From: Acidianus hospitalis
GTDB lineage: Archaea; Thermoproteota; Thermoprotei_A; Sulfolobales; Sulfolobaceae
Assembly: GCA_046533895.1 (NCBI GenBank)
Contig: JAWDOK010000011.1
Span: 1 to 39,197 of the forward strand
Direction: 5' to 3'
Length of the DNA: 39,197 bases
Shown: positions 31,516 through 39,197 of the stretch, one piece after another
Position numbering within the stretch: position 1 is the stretch's first letter
Layout: each line of letters starts with the position of its first letter
Translations under genes and position numbers: made by a program
The notes under the pieces: generated by a model
Told to the model about the DNA's origin: nothing
Databases searched by the model: none
The model's input: only the letters and a program-made list of their open reading frames with translations

Positions 31516-33444
31516 ATGATAGTAGCTGTAGATGTAGGGGGTACATTTACTGATATAGTTGGAATAGATGAAAATGGTAAAATTACTATTTATAAAGGAT
31601 TAACTACTCCTAAATCTCCAGAGATAGGCGTATACGAAGGATTAAAAAAGGGAAATTTTCACGACGTGAAAGAGATAATACATGCTACAACTATAGCAAC
31701 AAATGCAATTTTAGGACAAGTTAACTTGGAGCTTCCAGAAGTTGCTTTACTTACGACTAAGGGATTTAAGGACGTTATAGAGATTGGAAGGCAAAATAGA
31801 CCAGAGCTCTATAATCCGTTTTTTGATAAACCTGCTCCCTTAGTACCAAGGGATAAAAGATATGAAATAAATGAGAGAGTCAATGCTGAAGGAAAAATAA
31901 TTCAAAAAGTTAATGAAGAAGAAGTAGAGAACCTAATAAAATCTATCAAGGCAGACGCAATAGCGATCTCTTTTTTGCATTCTTATATAAATCCAGATAA
32001 CGAAAAGATAGTTGCACAGATAGCTAGGAAATACTTTAAATACGTTTCAGTATCTCATGAGATAGCTCCTGAACCTAGGGAATACGAAAGAACGTCAACA
32101 ACTGTACTGAACGCAAAATTAATGCCAATAGTAAGCAGGTATTTAGAAGCTTTAGAATCCTTACTTAGGGATTTTAGTTCGCCGCCTATTTTTATTATGG
32201 CAAGTTCTGGTGGCTTAATAGATAAGGAAGAGGCATCAAGAAGACCAGTCCAAATAATAGAATCTGGTCCTGCCGCAGGAGTAGTAGGTGTTGCTTACTT
32301 TTCTGAAGTACTTAACATTAAAAATGCAATAAGCTTTGACATGGGCGGAACTACTGCAAAAGCAGGAACAGTAGTTGACCATAAAATAGAGATAACTACA
32401 GAATACGAGGTAGGAGGAAAAGCCCATCATGGTAGAGTGATTAAAGGTTCTGGATATCCTGTTAGATTTCCATTTGTAGACTTAAGTGAAGTTTCCGCTG
32501 GTGGAGGAACTATAATCTGGAAAGATAGTGCAGGAGGTTTAAGAGTAGGGCCTTTAAGTGCTGGTGCAGATCCTGGACCAATAAGTTATGCAAGGGGTGG
32601 AAAAGATCCTACATTGACTGACGCTAATGTAGCCCTAGGAAGAGTAGAATCTTTACTTTCAGGCGAAATGAAACTAGATAAAGAGGGAGCGATAAAGGGA
32701 TTAAATAAATTAGGAGATTATGTTGAAATAGCTAACGAGGCAATAAAGCTAGCAAATATGGAAATGGGAAGGGCTATAAGACTTGTTACAGTTGAGAGAG
32801 GTCTTGATCCCGAAGATTTTACTCTATTTGCATATGGAGGAGCAGGACCTCAATATGCAATTGACCTTGCAGAAGAGATGGGAATTTCTACAGTAGTGAT
32901 CCCTCCATACCCTGGACTTTTTTCCGCTTTAGGATTGTTATTTGCCGATAAAAAATATGAAGCAAGAAAGTCGTACCCTAAGGATCTTGAGAAAGATTTC
33001 GAAGAGTTGGAATCTAAGGTAAAGGGGAAATATTACTTAAGATATGCCGATGTAAGATATGAAGGACAAGGATGGGAAATTACGATCCCAGTAAGTGACG
33101 TAAAAAAGATTAAGGAAGATTTTGAAACTATACACAGAAAAATTTATGGCTTCACTTTAGATAGAGATATAGAAATTATTACTATTAGAGTATTTGGAAT
33201 AGTTCCATCTTATAAAGTAACGTTACCTAAACCTAAAACAGACGATAAACCTAGCGTAAAATTTAGGAAGGTTTACTTTGATGAATGGATTGAAACTCCT
33301 ATATATAAGAGAGAAGAGCTTCCTAGCAATTACGAAATAGAAGGTCCAGCAATTATTGAAGAATATAGCTCAACAATCGTAATAAAGCCGAATTGGAAAG
33401 GGATAGTAGATGAGAACGGATTTATAAAGATTTCAAAGGTGTAA
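31516..33444 (+). CDS. hyuA: Hydantoinase/oxoprolinase subunit A
   Basis: This 642-residue ATPase subunit has an actin-like nucleotide fold. DVGGTFTD (residues 6-13) binds phosphate, SSGGLIDKEEA and ESGPAAGVVG follow near 235-260, FDMGGTTAKAG (about 274-284) is the second phosphate loop, and YGGAGPQ lies near 440. Members of the family hydrolyse or carboxylate cyclic amides or ketones (N-methylhydantoin, 5-oxoproline, acetophenone, acetone) at the cost of ATP. Which one applies cannot be told. Subunit B starts 4 bases after the stop, so the two are translated together. No third (gamma) subunit is seen nearby, which argues against an acetone carboxylase. Confidence 0.92.
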   Translation: MIVAVDVGGTFTDIVGIDENGKITIYKGLTTPKSPEIGVYEGLKKGNFHDVKEIIHATTIATNAILGQVNLELPEVALLTTKGFKDVIEIGRQNRPELYNPFFDKPAPLVPRDKRYEINERVNAEGKIIQKVNEEEVENLIKSIKADAIAISFLHSYINPDNEKIVAQIARKYFKYVSVSHEIAPEPREYERTSTTVLNAKLMPIVSRYLEALESLLRDFSSPPIFIMASSGGLIDKEEASRRPVQIIESGPAAGVVGVAYFSEVLNIKNAISFDMGGTTAKAGTVVDHKIEITTEYEVGGKAHHGRVIKGSGYPVRFPFVDLSEVSAGGGTIIWKDSAGGLRVGPLSAGADPGPISYARGGKDPTLTDANVALGRVESLLSGEMKLDKEGAIKGLNKLGDYVEIANEAIKLANMEMGRAIRLVTVERGLDPEDFTLFAYGGAGPQYAIDLAEEMGISTVVIPPYPGLFSALGLLFADKKYEARKSYPKDLEKDFEELESKVKGKYYLRYADVRYEGQGWEITIPVSDVKKIKEDFETIHRKIYGFTLDRDIEIITIRVFGIVPSYKVTLPKPKTDDKPSVKFRKVYFDEWIETPIYKREELPSNYEIEGPAIIEEYSSTIVIKPNWKGIVDENGFIKISKV

Positions 33445-33447
33445 GCT

Positions 33448-34971
33448 ATGAAGTGGGAGATCGTTTACAAGGCTACGTCCTTCATAGCTGAAGAAATGGG
33501 AGTTTCATTAAAGAAATCTGCACTTTCGCCAAACATTAGGGAGAGAATGGATCACAGCTGTGCAATAGTTAACGAAGAAGGAAAAATAGTTGCACAAGCT
33601 GAACATATACCAGTACACCTAGGGTCATTTAAAATAGGAGTGCTTAACGTATTAAATTACTTGGAAAAAGAAGGGATAGAGCTTGAGGAAGGAGATTCCA
33701 TTATATTTAATGACCCATATATTTCTGGAACGCACTTAAACGACGTTGGAGTATTATCTCCTATATTTTATAATGGAAAGTTAGTAGGTTATGCAGTAAA
33801 TAAAGCCCATCACGTAGACGTTGGAGGCCCATTACCAGGCTCAATAAATCCTACAGGCAAAACAATTTATGAAGAAGGCGTAGTAATTCCACCAGTAAAG
33901 TTAACTAGAAAAGGTAGCTTAAATGACGAAATAATTAAGATAATAAAGGAAAATTTCAAAGTTCCAGATTTCTCACTAGGAGATATAAAGGCTCAGATAT
34001 CTGCAAATAAGCTAGGAGAAGAAAGAGTAAGACAGTTATTCGAAAAATATGGAGATATAAGACAATCATGGGAGGAATCTATTGATTACTCTAGAAGACT
34101 TGCACTAAATGTAATAAATACATGGAAAAAAGGAGAATATGAAGCAGAAGACTATTTAGAATGGGGATCTTCACTACTGCCTATAAAAATTAAACTCAAG
34201 GTAGAAGAAAAAGGAATAATTGCAGACTTTGAAGGAACTCATAAGCAAATTGAAGGACCACTTAATGCGGTTCTTGGAGTAACTTATTCTGCTGTCTCTT
34301 TTGCAGTTAGGTCTATGGTAGGAGAAGTTCCTACAAATGATGGATTCTATTCTTTAATAACCGTCAAAGCTGAGGAAGGTAGCCTAGTTAATCCTTTAAA
34401 ACCTGCTGCAGTTGGCGGGGGTAACGTAGAGACTTCGCAAAGAATAGCAGACGTAACTTTCCTGGCTATGAGTAAGTTCCTTAAAGTTCCTGCAGCGGCC
34501 TCAGGAACTATGATGAATATAATGATGGGCGGTATCTACAAAGGAAAATATTGGTCTTATTATGAAACTGTAGGTGGAGGTAGTGGTGGAAGACCGTGTA
34601 AGGACGGTGTAGCTGCAGTGCAAAATAATATGACCAACACTTTAAATACGCCAATAGAAATAGCCGAAAGGCAATATCCTATTCTCTTTACAGAATATAG
34701 AATAAGGGAAGGTAGTGGGGGTAATGGGCTTCACAAAGGAGGAGATGGAATAATTAGGGGATTTAAACTACTGTCTAAAGCCAAGATATCGATACTGGCT
34801 GATAGGTTTAAGATAGGACCTTGGGGATTAGAAGGAGGAGAAAGAGGAAAACCTGGAAGAGTTACAATAAACGGTAAGGATTATCCTAGCAAATTCACTG
34901 AAGAAGTTAATGAAGGAGACGTAATAATAGTGGAAACTCCAGGTGGTGGAGGATATGGTAAAGCTTATTAA
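33448..34971 (+). CDS. hyuB: Hydantoinase/oxoprolinase subunit B
   Basis: The 507 residues match the HyuB family that partners HyuA. SPNIRERMDHSCAI (about 27-40) and AEHIPVHLGS (51-60) are characteristic, FNDPYISGTHLNDV (about 87-100) is a conserved metal-region motif, and KAHHVDVGGPLPGS follows. GGGNVETSQRIADV and GGGSGGRPCKDG mark the later half, and VETPGGGGYG closes the protein as usual. It is complete and in an operon with hyuA. The subunit is thought to carry the substrate site and metal. The channel-like gene starts 25 bases later. Confidence 0.92.
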   Translation: MKWEIVYKATSFIAEEMGVSLKKSALSPNIRERMDHSCAIVNEEGKIVAQAEHIPVHLGSFKIGVLNVLNYLEKEGIELEEGDSIIFNDPYISGTHLNDVGVLSPIFYNGKLVGYAVNKAHHVDVGGPLPGSINPTGKTIYEEGVVIPPVKLTRKGSLNDEIIKIIKENFKVPDFSLGDIKAQISANKLGEERVRQLFEKYGDIRQSWEESIDYSRRLALNVINTWKKGEYEAEDYLEWGSSLLPIKIKLKVEEKGIIADFEGTHKQIEGPLNAVLGVTYSAVSFAVRSMVGEVPTNDGFYSLITVKAEEGSLVNPLKPAAVGGGNVETSQRIADVTFLAMSKFLKVPAAASGTMMNIMMGGIYKGKYWSYYETVGGGSGGRPCKDGVAAVQNNMTNTLNTPIEIAERQYPILFTEYRIREGSGGNGLHKGGDGIIRGFKLLSKAKISILADRFKIGPWGLEGGERGKPGRVTINGKDYPSKFTEEVNEGDVIIVETPGGGGYGKAY

Positions 34972-34996
34972 TCCTTAGTGAGATTAAGGGCTTAAC

Positions 34997-36013
34997 GTGG
35001 ATAGGACTAGGATTTGGAATAGATATTTAATACCTTTAGTTGAGAACTTCGTTGCTCCATACTCCGTCTTAAGGAAAATTCTTCCTCAAATACTATTGTT
35101 AGGTCTAGCAGTTTATATAAATGCTTGGGTTTTTATGGTTTACCAGCACTTAGATTTTATATCCGCAATTTATGCTGGTGTTAATGTAGTTACTACTGTA
35201 GGTTTATACGCCCCAAACATTTCACAAATGACGGACACTGAAAAAATAGTTCTTATAATTACAATAATTTTTGCAGTAGGACTTTATACTAGCATAATTC
35301 AATCAATAGTTAGTACTGTAATAAATAGGAGTACGTGGCAGGACGCTAAAGCTAGATGGAGGGGAAGTCATATGAAAGGACATACTGTAATAGTAGGAGA
35401 AGGCGAAATAATAGCGAGTGCTGTTAGAAGACTTGAAAGGCTTGGCGTCGATTACATAGTTTTAACTCCTTCTAAGGACATAGCAAATAAAATAAGAAAT
35501 GATAGAGTAATAATAGGAGATCCAAAGGATGATAAGAACTTATTATCTGCAGGAATTTTAGAAGCAAAAAATGCAATAGTCTCAATGCAAAATGACATGG
35601 ATACTTTGCTTATAACATTAAAGATACAGAAGATAAATCCTCCGTTACAAGTTATTAGTGTAGTAAAAGACTCTAATATGGTCGACGTTTTTAAAACTGC
35701 AGGTGCAGACTTAGTAATTCCTAATGATGATATAGTAGGTAGAATAACAGCTGCAGCGGCAATATCTAATAATGTTGCCGGAGTTATATTTCACGATAGA
35801 AGCGAAAATTTAATAATAGGATTATTTGAAATTAAAAAAGAGATTAAAATAAAAGACCTACCTTCTGGTATTCTTCCTTTGGCAATAATAGAAGAAGATG
35901 GAAAGCTTAACCCTTACTTTGAAAAGGATACATTGCTAAAGAAAGGAGAAAAATTAGTTGTCCTTGGTGATCCAAACTTATTTAAGAAAGTTAAAGAAGT
36001 CTTAGGAGAGTAA
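34997..36013 (+). CDS. Two-helix K+ channel-like protein with RCK domain
   Basis: This 338-residue, GTG-started protein has the MthK-like plan. A first helix (QILLLGLAVYINAWVFMVY, about 31-49), a pore loop with TTVGLY (66-71) and a second helix (IVLIITIIFAVGLYTSI) are followed by an RCK/TrkA-N domain from GHTVIVGEGE (128-137) and a TrkA-C part at the end. The usual selectivity filter TVGYG reads TVGLY here, so the Tyr-Gly pair is replaced. Potassium selectivity may be altered. RCK residues after the IGDP phrase (about 174) and the AGADLVIPND strand fit nucleotide or ion sensing. It is close behind hyuB and only 5 bases ahead of the next gene, so an operon is likely. Confidence 0.87.
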   Translation: MDRTRIWNRYLIPLVENFVAPYSVLRKILPQILLLGLAVYINAWVFMVYQHLDFISAIYAGVNVVTTVGLYAPNISQMTDTEKIVLIITIIFAVGLYTSIIQSIVSTVINRSTWQDAKARWRGSHMKGHTVIVGEGEIIASAVRRLERLGVDYIVLTPSKDIANKIRNDRVIIGDPKDDKNLLSAGILEAKNAIVSMQNDMDTLLITLKIQKINPPLQVISVVKDSNMVDVFKTAGADLVIPNDDIVGRITAAAAISNNVAGVIFHDRSENLIIGLFEIKKEIKIKDLPSGILPLAIIEEDGKLNPYFEKDTLLKKGEKLVVLGDPNLFKKVKEVLGE

Positions 36014-36018
36014 CATTT

Positions 36019-36978
36019 ATGAAATATTTACTTTTAGGCTTAGGATTTGTTTCTACACATGTTGCCGAATATTTATCGAAATTCGGAGAAGTTAAGGTAA
36101 CTTACAAGAGCTTAAATCCAGTAAAGAGAATATACGCCGAGGATATACTAAAAGGTAAAGCAGACGTGATAAAGTTAGATCCTTTACAAGATAAGGAAAA
36201 ATTAAAGGAAGAAATATCCTCCTCTGACGTTATAGTAAATTTTATTGGAGAAATTCAAGGTAGTGAAGAAAGCCTAAGAGTAGCCAACGTGGAGATACCA
36301 AAGTTAATAGCGCAGACAGTAGGTGAAACATACAATGAAGGGAAAAAGAAAATTCTAATTCACCTTAGCGGACTTCTAGGTAAAACTGGAAATAACGTAA
36401 AACCGGAGGAGCCTCATTTACAAGGAATAAATCCCTCAACTCCTTTCGAAAAAACTAAATATGAGGGAGAAAAGGAGGTTTACCAAATTTCTCAAAAGTA
36501 TAATTTTCCTCTAGTAATTCTTAGGCCTACACTAGTTTATGGTAGATATTCCGCTCACATTCAATTTATAACAATGTATAATTTTGCAAAAAAGGGAATA
36601 ATACCTAGATTAAGTTTCCAATTTAACACGATAAGCGCATATTACATTGCAGAAATGATAAAGAATTTATCTGATTTTAAAGGAAGAAAATATTTTTACG
36701 CTACTGAGTGTAGTCCAGTAAATGTAACTAGATTTTTTGAATTAATGGCAAAAGGACTAGGAATAAATAAGCAAATTCACCTTTATGTTCCAGAATTCCT
36801 TGCTAAACTCGTGTTGCCAAGTTACATTAAAAGTTTGTTAAAGTACACTAAATCAACGTATGATTGTACAGAGTCAAAAAATCTTGTTAATAACTTAACT
36901 TTTGATGAAAATGAAGTTATAAATAATGCAATATTCTTAAGAAGATTAGAAAAGGAAAAATCACTTATTCCGACATAA
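36019..36978 (+). CDS. NDUFA9-like NAD(P)-binding SDR protein
   Basis: This 319-residue extended SDR starts MKYLLLGLGFVSTHVAEYL, where the glycine motif reads GLGFVS instead of GxxGxxG. HLSGLLGKTG and GINPSTPFEKTKYEGEKEV stand where active members have the Ser and YxxxK; here the Tyr is a Phe (PFEKTK). This is a feature of atypical SDRs such as the complex I accessory subunit NDUFA9, which bind NADPH without catalysis. LRPTLVYGR is the conserved strand. It starts 5 bases after the channel gene's stop. A scaffold, regulator or isomerase-like role is more likely than a reductase. Confidence 0.8.
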   Translation: MKYLLLGLGFVSTHVAEYLSKFGEVKVTYKSLNPVKRIYAEDILKGKADVIKLDPLQDKEKLKEEISSSDVIVNFIGEIQGSEESLRVANVEIPKLIAQTVGETYNEGKKKILIHLSGLLGKTGNNVKPEEPHLQGINPSTPFEKTKYEGEKEVYQISQKYNFPLVILRPTLVYGRYSAHIQFITMYNFAKKGIIPRLSFQFNTISAYYIAEMIKNLSDFKGRKYFYATECSPVNVTRFFELMAKGLGINKQIHLYVPEFLAKLVLPSYIKSLLKYTKSTYDCTESKNLVNNLTFDENEVINNAIFLRRLEKEKSLIPT

Positions 36979-36987
36979 TTGGAGAAG

Positions 36988-36995
36988 ATTTTTAA
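36988..36995 (+). promoter_or_regulatory. TATA element of the SpoIIM-like gene
   Basis: The sequence tttttaac is centred about 28 bases before the ATG at 37020, in the 41-base gap after the SDR gene. Confidence 0.45.
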
Positions 36996-37019
36996 CTCAT
37001 AAAATCAAGGTTTTTATTA

Positions 37020-37625
37020 ATGAGAAGACAGACCCTAGTATTCTTTATACTTTTTATAATAGAACTACTAATATTTATAGGAACATCCGCACTGCCAGTT
37101 AATCAACCAGAACTAGCTAGTAAATTCCAGTCTGAGAGATCATCAATTGTATCTTTACCTTATCCACTAGAGGCCTTATCAATATTTACTCATAATTATG
37201 AGGTGGCATTAGCAGAATTTATTCCAGCTTTAGGAGTAGGAATTATGGGATATTCGATAGGCTCTACAGGTTACGTTTTATCTGCAGTTTCAAATGAACA
37301 AGGAGTACCCGGTTGGATTCCAGCGATTTTCCTACTTACTTTACCTCACTCTTGGTTAGAGTTGCCTTCATACGCCTTTGCAGCTACCGCCGGATTATTT
37401 CTTTTAATTGATAGAAATTGGAAGAGGTTCTTATACATGATAGGTTTTGTTGGACTAGAATTATTCTTTGCGGCATCAGTAGAGGCTGGAGAAATAGTAT
37501 TAGAGAACGTAAATGTTATATACTCTTATCTATTTTGGATTCCTGCAGCCTTGTTATTCTATGTACTTTACGAGGTCTATGAATATATAATGGACGTAAC
37601 TGAAAAACCTAAGGTTCAATATTAA
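37020..37625 (+). CDS. SpoIIM/DUF95-like membrane protein
   Basis: The 201 residues contain about five membrane helices. FTHNYEVALAEFIPALGVGIMGYSIGSTG (about 56-84) and LPHSWLELPSYAFAATAGL (about 108-126) are the recognised SpoIIM signatures. The conserved Asn in the first and the HSWLELP phrase in the second identify the family. Its members are found in archaea and bacteria, and their role outside sporulation is unclear. The C-terminus (KPKVQY) overlaps the convergent M61 peptidase gene by 4 bases. Confidence 0.85.
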   Translation: MRRQTLVFFILFIIELLIFIGTSALPVNQPELASKFQSERSSIVSLPYPLEALSIFTHNYEVALAEFIPALGVGIMGYSIGSTGYVLSAVSNEQGVPGWIPAIFLLTLPHSWLELPSYAFAATAGLFLLIDRNWKRFLYMIGFVGLELFFAASVEAGEIVLENVNVIYSYLFWIPAALLFYVLYEVYEYIMDVTEKPKVQY

Positions 37626-39100
37626 ATGATCTCTATATCAGAAATTCCTTCTTCTTTTTCGAATTCTAATTTCCCTATTTTTACCTTTATTTTATGTCCA
37701 GGATTAGGAGAAGTATTTACAACAACCTCTTTTATTCTACCTTCTCTTACTATTGTAAGTTTAGTAGAATCTTTAACTTCCAATTTAGATTTGTCGTTAA
37801 ATCCTATTATCTGATCTCCAGGAATCAATCCAGCTAAATCTGCAGGAGAATTATCCTCCACATATGCTATAGTCTTGTCCTTTAGCATTATGCCATAATA
37901 AGGCTTACCTCTATCTGTAAACTCTATGTTCACATCGTCTTTTAATTGCTCAAGAATCTTCGCTGCAGAGCCGTATACAAGGTCTTCTATATCGATCTCA
38001 TATTTTCCCTTTAAAATTCTGTTTAAATCATCGAAGGAGTAAATTCTTTTTTCATGATAAATTTCCTTAAACAAGTCATCTATCCTTTTCCCCTTCTTTG
38101 ACATTTCTAAATCAACGTATAAGGCTAAGGCTAAACCTCCATCATAATATGAAATTGAGGAGTTTAAGAAATTCTCATCTTGCCTATAATATTTTATCCA
38201 TGTAGTAAATGAAGATCCTGCTAAGCTCGTCCTTTTAGCTCCAGGAAAAGTTAACTTAGATAACGAGTTTGCCACATACTTTACTGCATCTTTCTTATCG
38301 AGAACTCCTGCCCTTAATGAAATTATTACTGCCATGTAATCAGTGAAACCTTCAGCAAACCACAAAAGCGATGTATAGACCTCTTTCTCATAATTGTGCT
38401 TAAGATCTGCCGGAATGAGTCTCTTGACGTTCCAGCGATGGAAATATTCATGGGCAAATAAAGTTGCTAGCTTCTCCCTATCCCAGCTAACTACTATTGC
38501 TGAAGAATTTGAGTGCTCTATCCCTCCTAACTCCTTGTCAGACCTCCTAAAGTGAAAAACATAATTATCTTCATCTCCTAGAATTTTATCTGCCTCACTA
38601 ACGATCCTACTTAACATTTCAACATCCAGATCGTCTATTGTAGAAACAACGTGCTTATCGTCGATTTTTAGTACCTTTAAATATGGGGAAGCCTCTATTG
38701 GAGAATCGGCGAACTCGTCATAGTTATCAGCACAGTACATTCCATTTTTCTTCTTGAGAGAAGTTGATATTTTCCAGTTAGGAGGCAAATCTAACTTTAC
38801 GCAATATTCATCATTAATCTCCTGAAAAGGGAAAACTGCTGGCGGATTAATAAAAATATAGTCGAGTGTAGAAATAGCTTCCCTTTGATCTTTGCTTACT
38901 GCATAAATTAAATACCTAAAATTGTCCTTTACATAAAATCTATTCTTTGATATTCTAATTCCTTCAATTTCTACAATATTTCTTTCTAGCTCTCTTATTA
39001 CATAAGACCCAGGAACATAAGTAGGGAAAACTACTACTCCTTCTCTTCCCTTAGCTAAAATTTCAAAATAACGATTTCTAGGTTTTACTTCAAATATCAT
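37622..39100 (-). CDS. M61 family metallopeptidase with PDZ domain
   Basis: This 492-residue protein has an N-terminal beta domain and a zinc peptidase core. HEYFH (217-221) followed by RWNVKRLIP is the HExxH site of the M61 (glycyl aminopeptidase) family, and Glu250 in WFAEGFTDY is the third ligand. A PDZ domain near residues 400-480 (YGIMLKDKTIAYVEDNSPADLAGLIPGDQIIGFND) ends the protein. There is no signal peptide, so it is cytoplasmic. It should trim glycine- or acidic-start peptides, with PDZ likely to recruit substrate. It is a complete member of the usual length for archaeal forms. Confidence 0.93.
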   Translation of the reverse strand: MIFEVKPRNRYFEILAKGREGVVVFPTYVPGSYVIRELERNIVEIEGIRISKNRFYVKDNFRYLIYAVSKDQREAISTLDYIFINPPAVFPFQEINDEYCVKLDLPPNWKISTSLKKKNGMYCADNYDEFADSPIEASPYLKVLKIDDKHVVSTIDDLDVEMLSRIVSEADKILGDEDNYVFHFRRSDKELGGIEHSNSSAIVVSWDREKLATLFAHEYFHRWNVKRLIPADLKHNYEKEVYTSLLWFAEGFTDYMAVIISLRAGVLDKKDAVKYVANSLSKLTFPGAKRTSLAGSSFTTWIKYYRQDENFLNSSISYYDGGLALALYVDLEMSKKGKRIDDLFKEIYHEKRIYSFDDLNRILKGKYEIDIEDLVYGSAAKILEQLKDDVNIEFTDRGKPYYGIMLKDKTIAYVEDNSPADLAGLIPGDQIIGFNDKSKLEVKDSTKLTIVREGRIKEVVVNTSPNPGHKIKVKIGKLEFEKEEGISDIEII

Positions 39101-39130
39101 AGAAATGAAGAAGAAGAGAAGAAAATAACT

Positions 39131-39197
39131 TTATGCAGACCTAACTAGTAGAGCATTTGGTTTCTTAACGCTCATTACTAGAAGTATAACCATTGAT
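39131..39197 (-). CDS. C-terminal end of a gene running off the window
   Basis: On the minus strand the final 66 bases read, in one frame, SMVILLVMSVKKPNALLVRSA and then a TAA at 39131-39133. A hydrophobic helix followed by a short basic tail suggests the last helix of a membrane protein. The rest lies beyond the window. It would be transcribed in the same direction as the M61 peptidase, 30 bases upstream of it. The peptide is too short to identify. Confidence 0.45.
   Translation of the reverse strand, partial: SMVILLVMSVKKPNALLVRSA

Noticed and set aside
33448..34971. hyuAB as acetone carboxylase
   Set aside because: The small third subunit is absent and the neighbours do not fit. A generic hydantoinase/oxoprolinase label is safer.
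1..39197. tRNA, rRNA or CRISPR arrays
   Set aside because: I saw no cloverleaf with conserved tRNA elements, no rRNA-like stretch and no regularly spaced short repeats. A covariance search could confirm this.

Overview
The window is AT-rich archaeal DNA from a thermoacidophilic member of the Sulfolobales, most likely the genus Acidianus. The strongest marker is a complete sulfur oxygenase reductase at 22349-23278, which as far as I recall is almost residue-for-residue the Acidianus ambivalens enzyme. Thermopsin (an acid protease), PaREP1 proteins, class III (archaeal pilin) signal sequences and Sulfolobales-type promoters agree with this. Those promoters have a TATA element about 26 bases before a start codon, with little or no leader. 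Genes are tightly packed and there are no rRNA, tRNA or CRISPR features that I can recognise.

Layout. 1-2306: a PaREP1 protein, a HEPN-domain protein and an MFS transporter. 2344-2448: a short relic of a transposon tnpB 3' end. 2457-6986: a cell-surface locus with two divergent, homologous pilin-like proteins, a decayed secreted-protein gene, a decayed PIG-V-like membrane mannosyltransferase gene and an intact GT-C-type membrane glycosyltransferase. 7045-12377: a second MFS transporter, a 1117-residue repeat-bearing membrane-anchored thermopsin, and a macro-domain protein divergent from it. 12442-15416: a second PaREP1, an NDH-2/SQR-like flavoprotein and a DUF4143-type ATPase. 15657-20376: a 32-codon micro-ORF abutting an unknown gene, a small membrane protein, an SDR, a helical protein, a third MFS and a DedA protein. 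20368-25573: a zinc-ribbon protein, an EamA transporter, the sulfur oxygenase reductase, a HEAT-like repeat protein, an RmlD-like SDR and a family 5 uracil-DNA glycosylase. 25568-31457: a membrane protein, an S9 peptidase, an SF2 helicase, a second and larger tnpB-tail relic fused to the truncated end of a GT2 glycosyltransferase, and a 5-formyl-THF cyclo-ligase family protein. 31516-39197: a hydantoinase/oxoprolinase pair (hyuA-hyuB) followed closely by a K+ channel-like RCK protein and an NDUFA9-like SDR, then a SpoIIM-like membrane protein, an M61 peptidase with a PDZ domain, and the last codons of a further gene.

How they fit together. The sulfur oxygenase reductase supplies sulfite, thiosulfate and sulfide from elemental sulfur. 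The thermopsin, the S9 peptidase and several transporters fit a peptide- and sugar-scavenging life in acid. The surface locus looks like a pilus/glycosylation island that is eroding.

The observations I would look at first are: (i) the secreted-protein gene and the glycosyltransferase in 3524-5242, whose frames continue through stop codons and a frameshift; (ii) the two tnpB-tail relics, one of which keeps a hairpin-rich architecture that could still be an omega-RNA-like RNA; (iii) the tandem repeat array of the thermopsin with a 91-bp identical block; (iv) the micro-ORF with zero spacing to an unrecognised gene; and (v) two divergent promoters that appear to share one TATA element.
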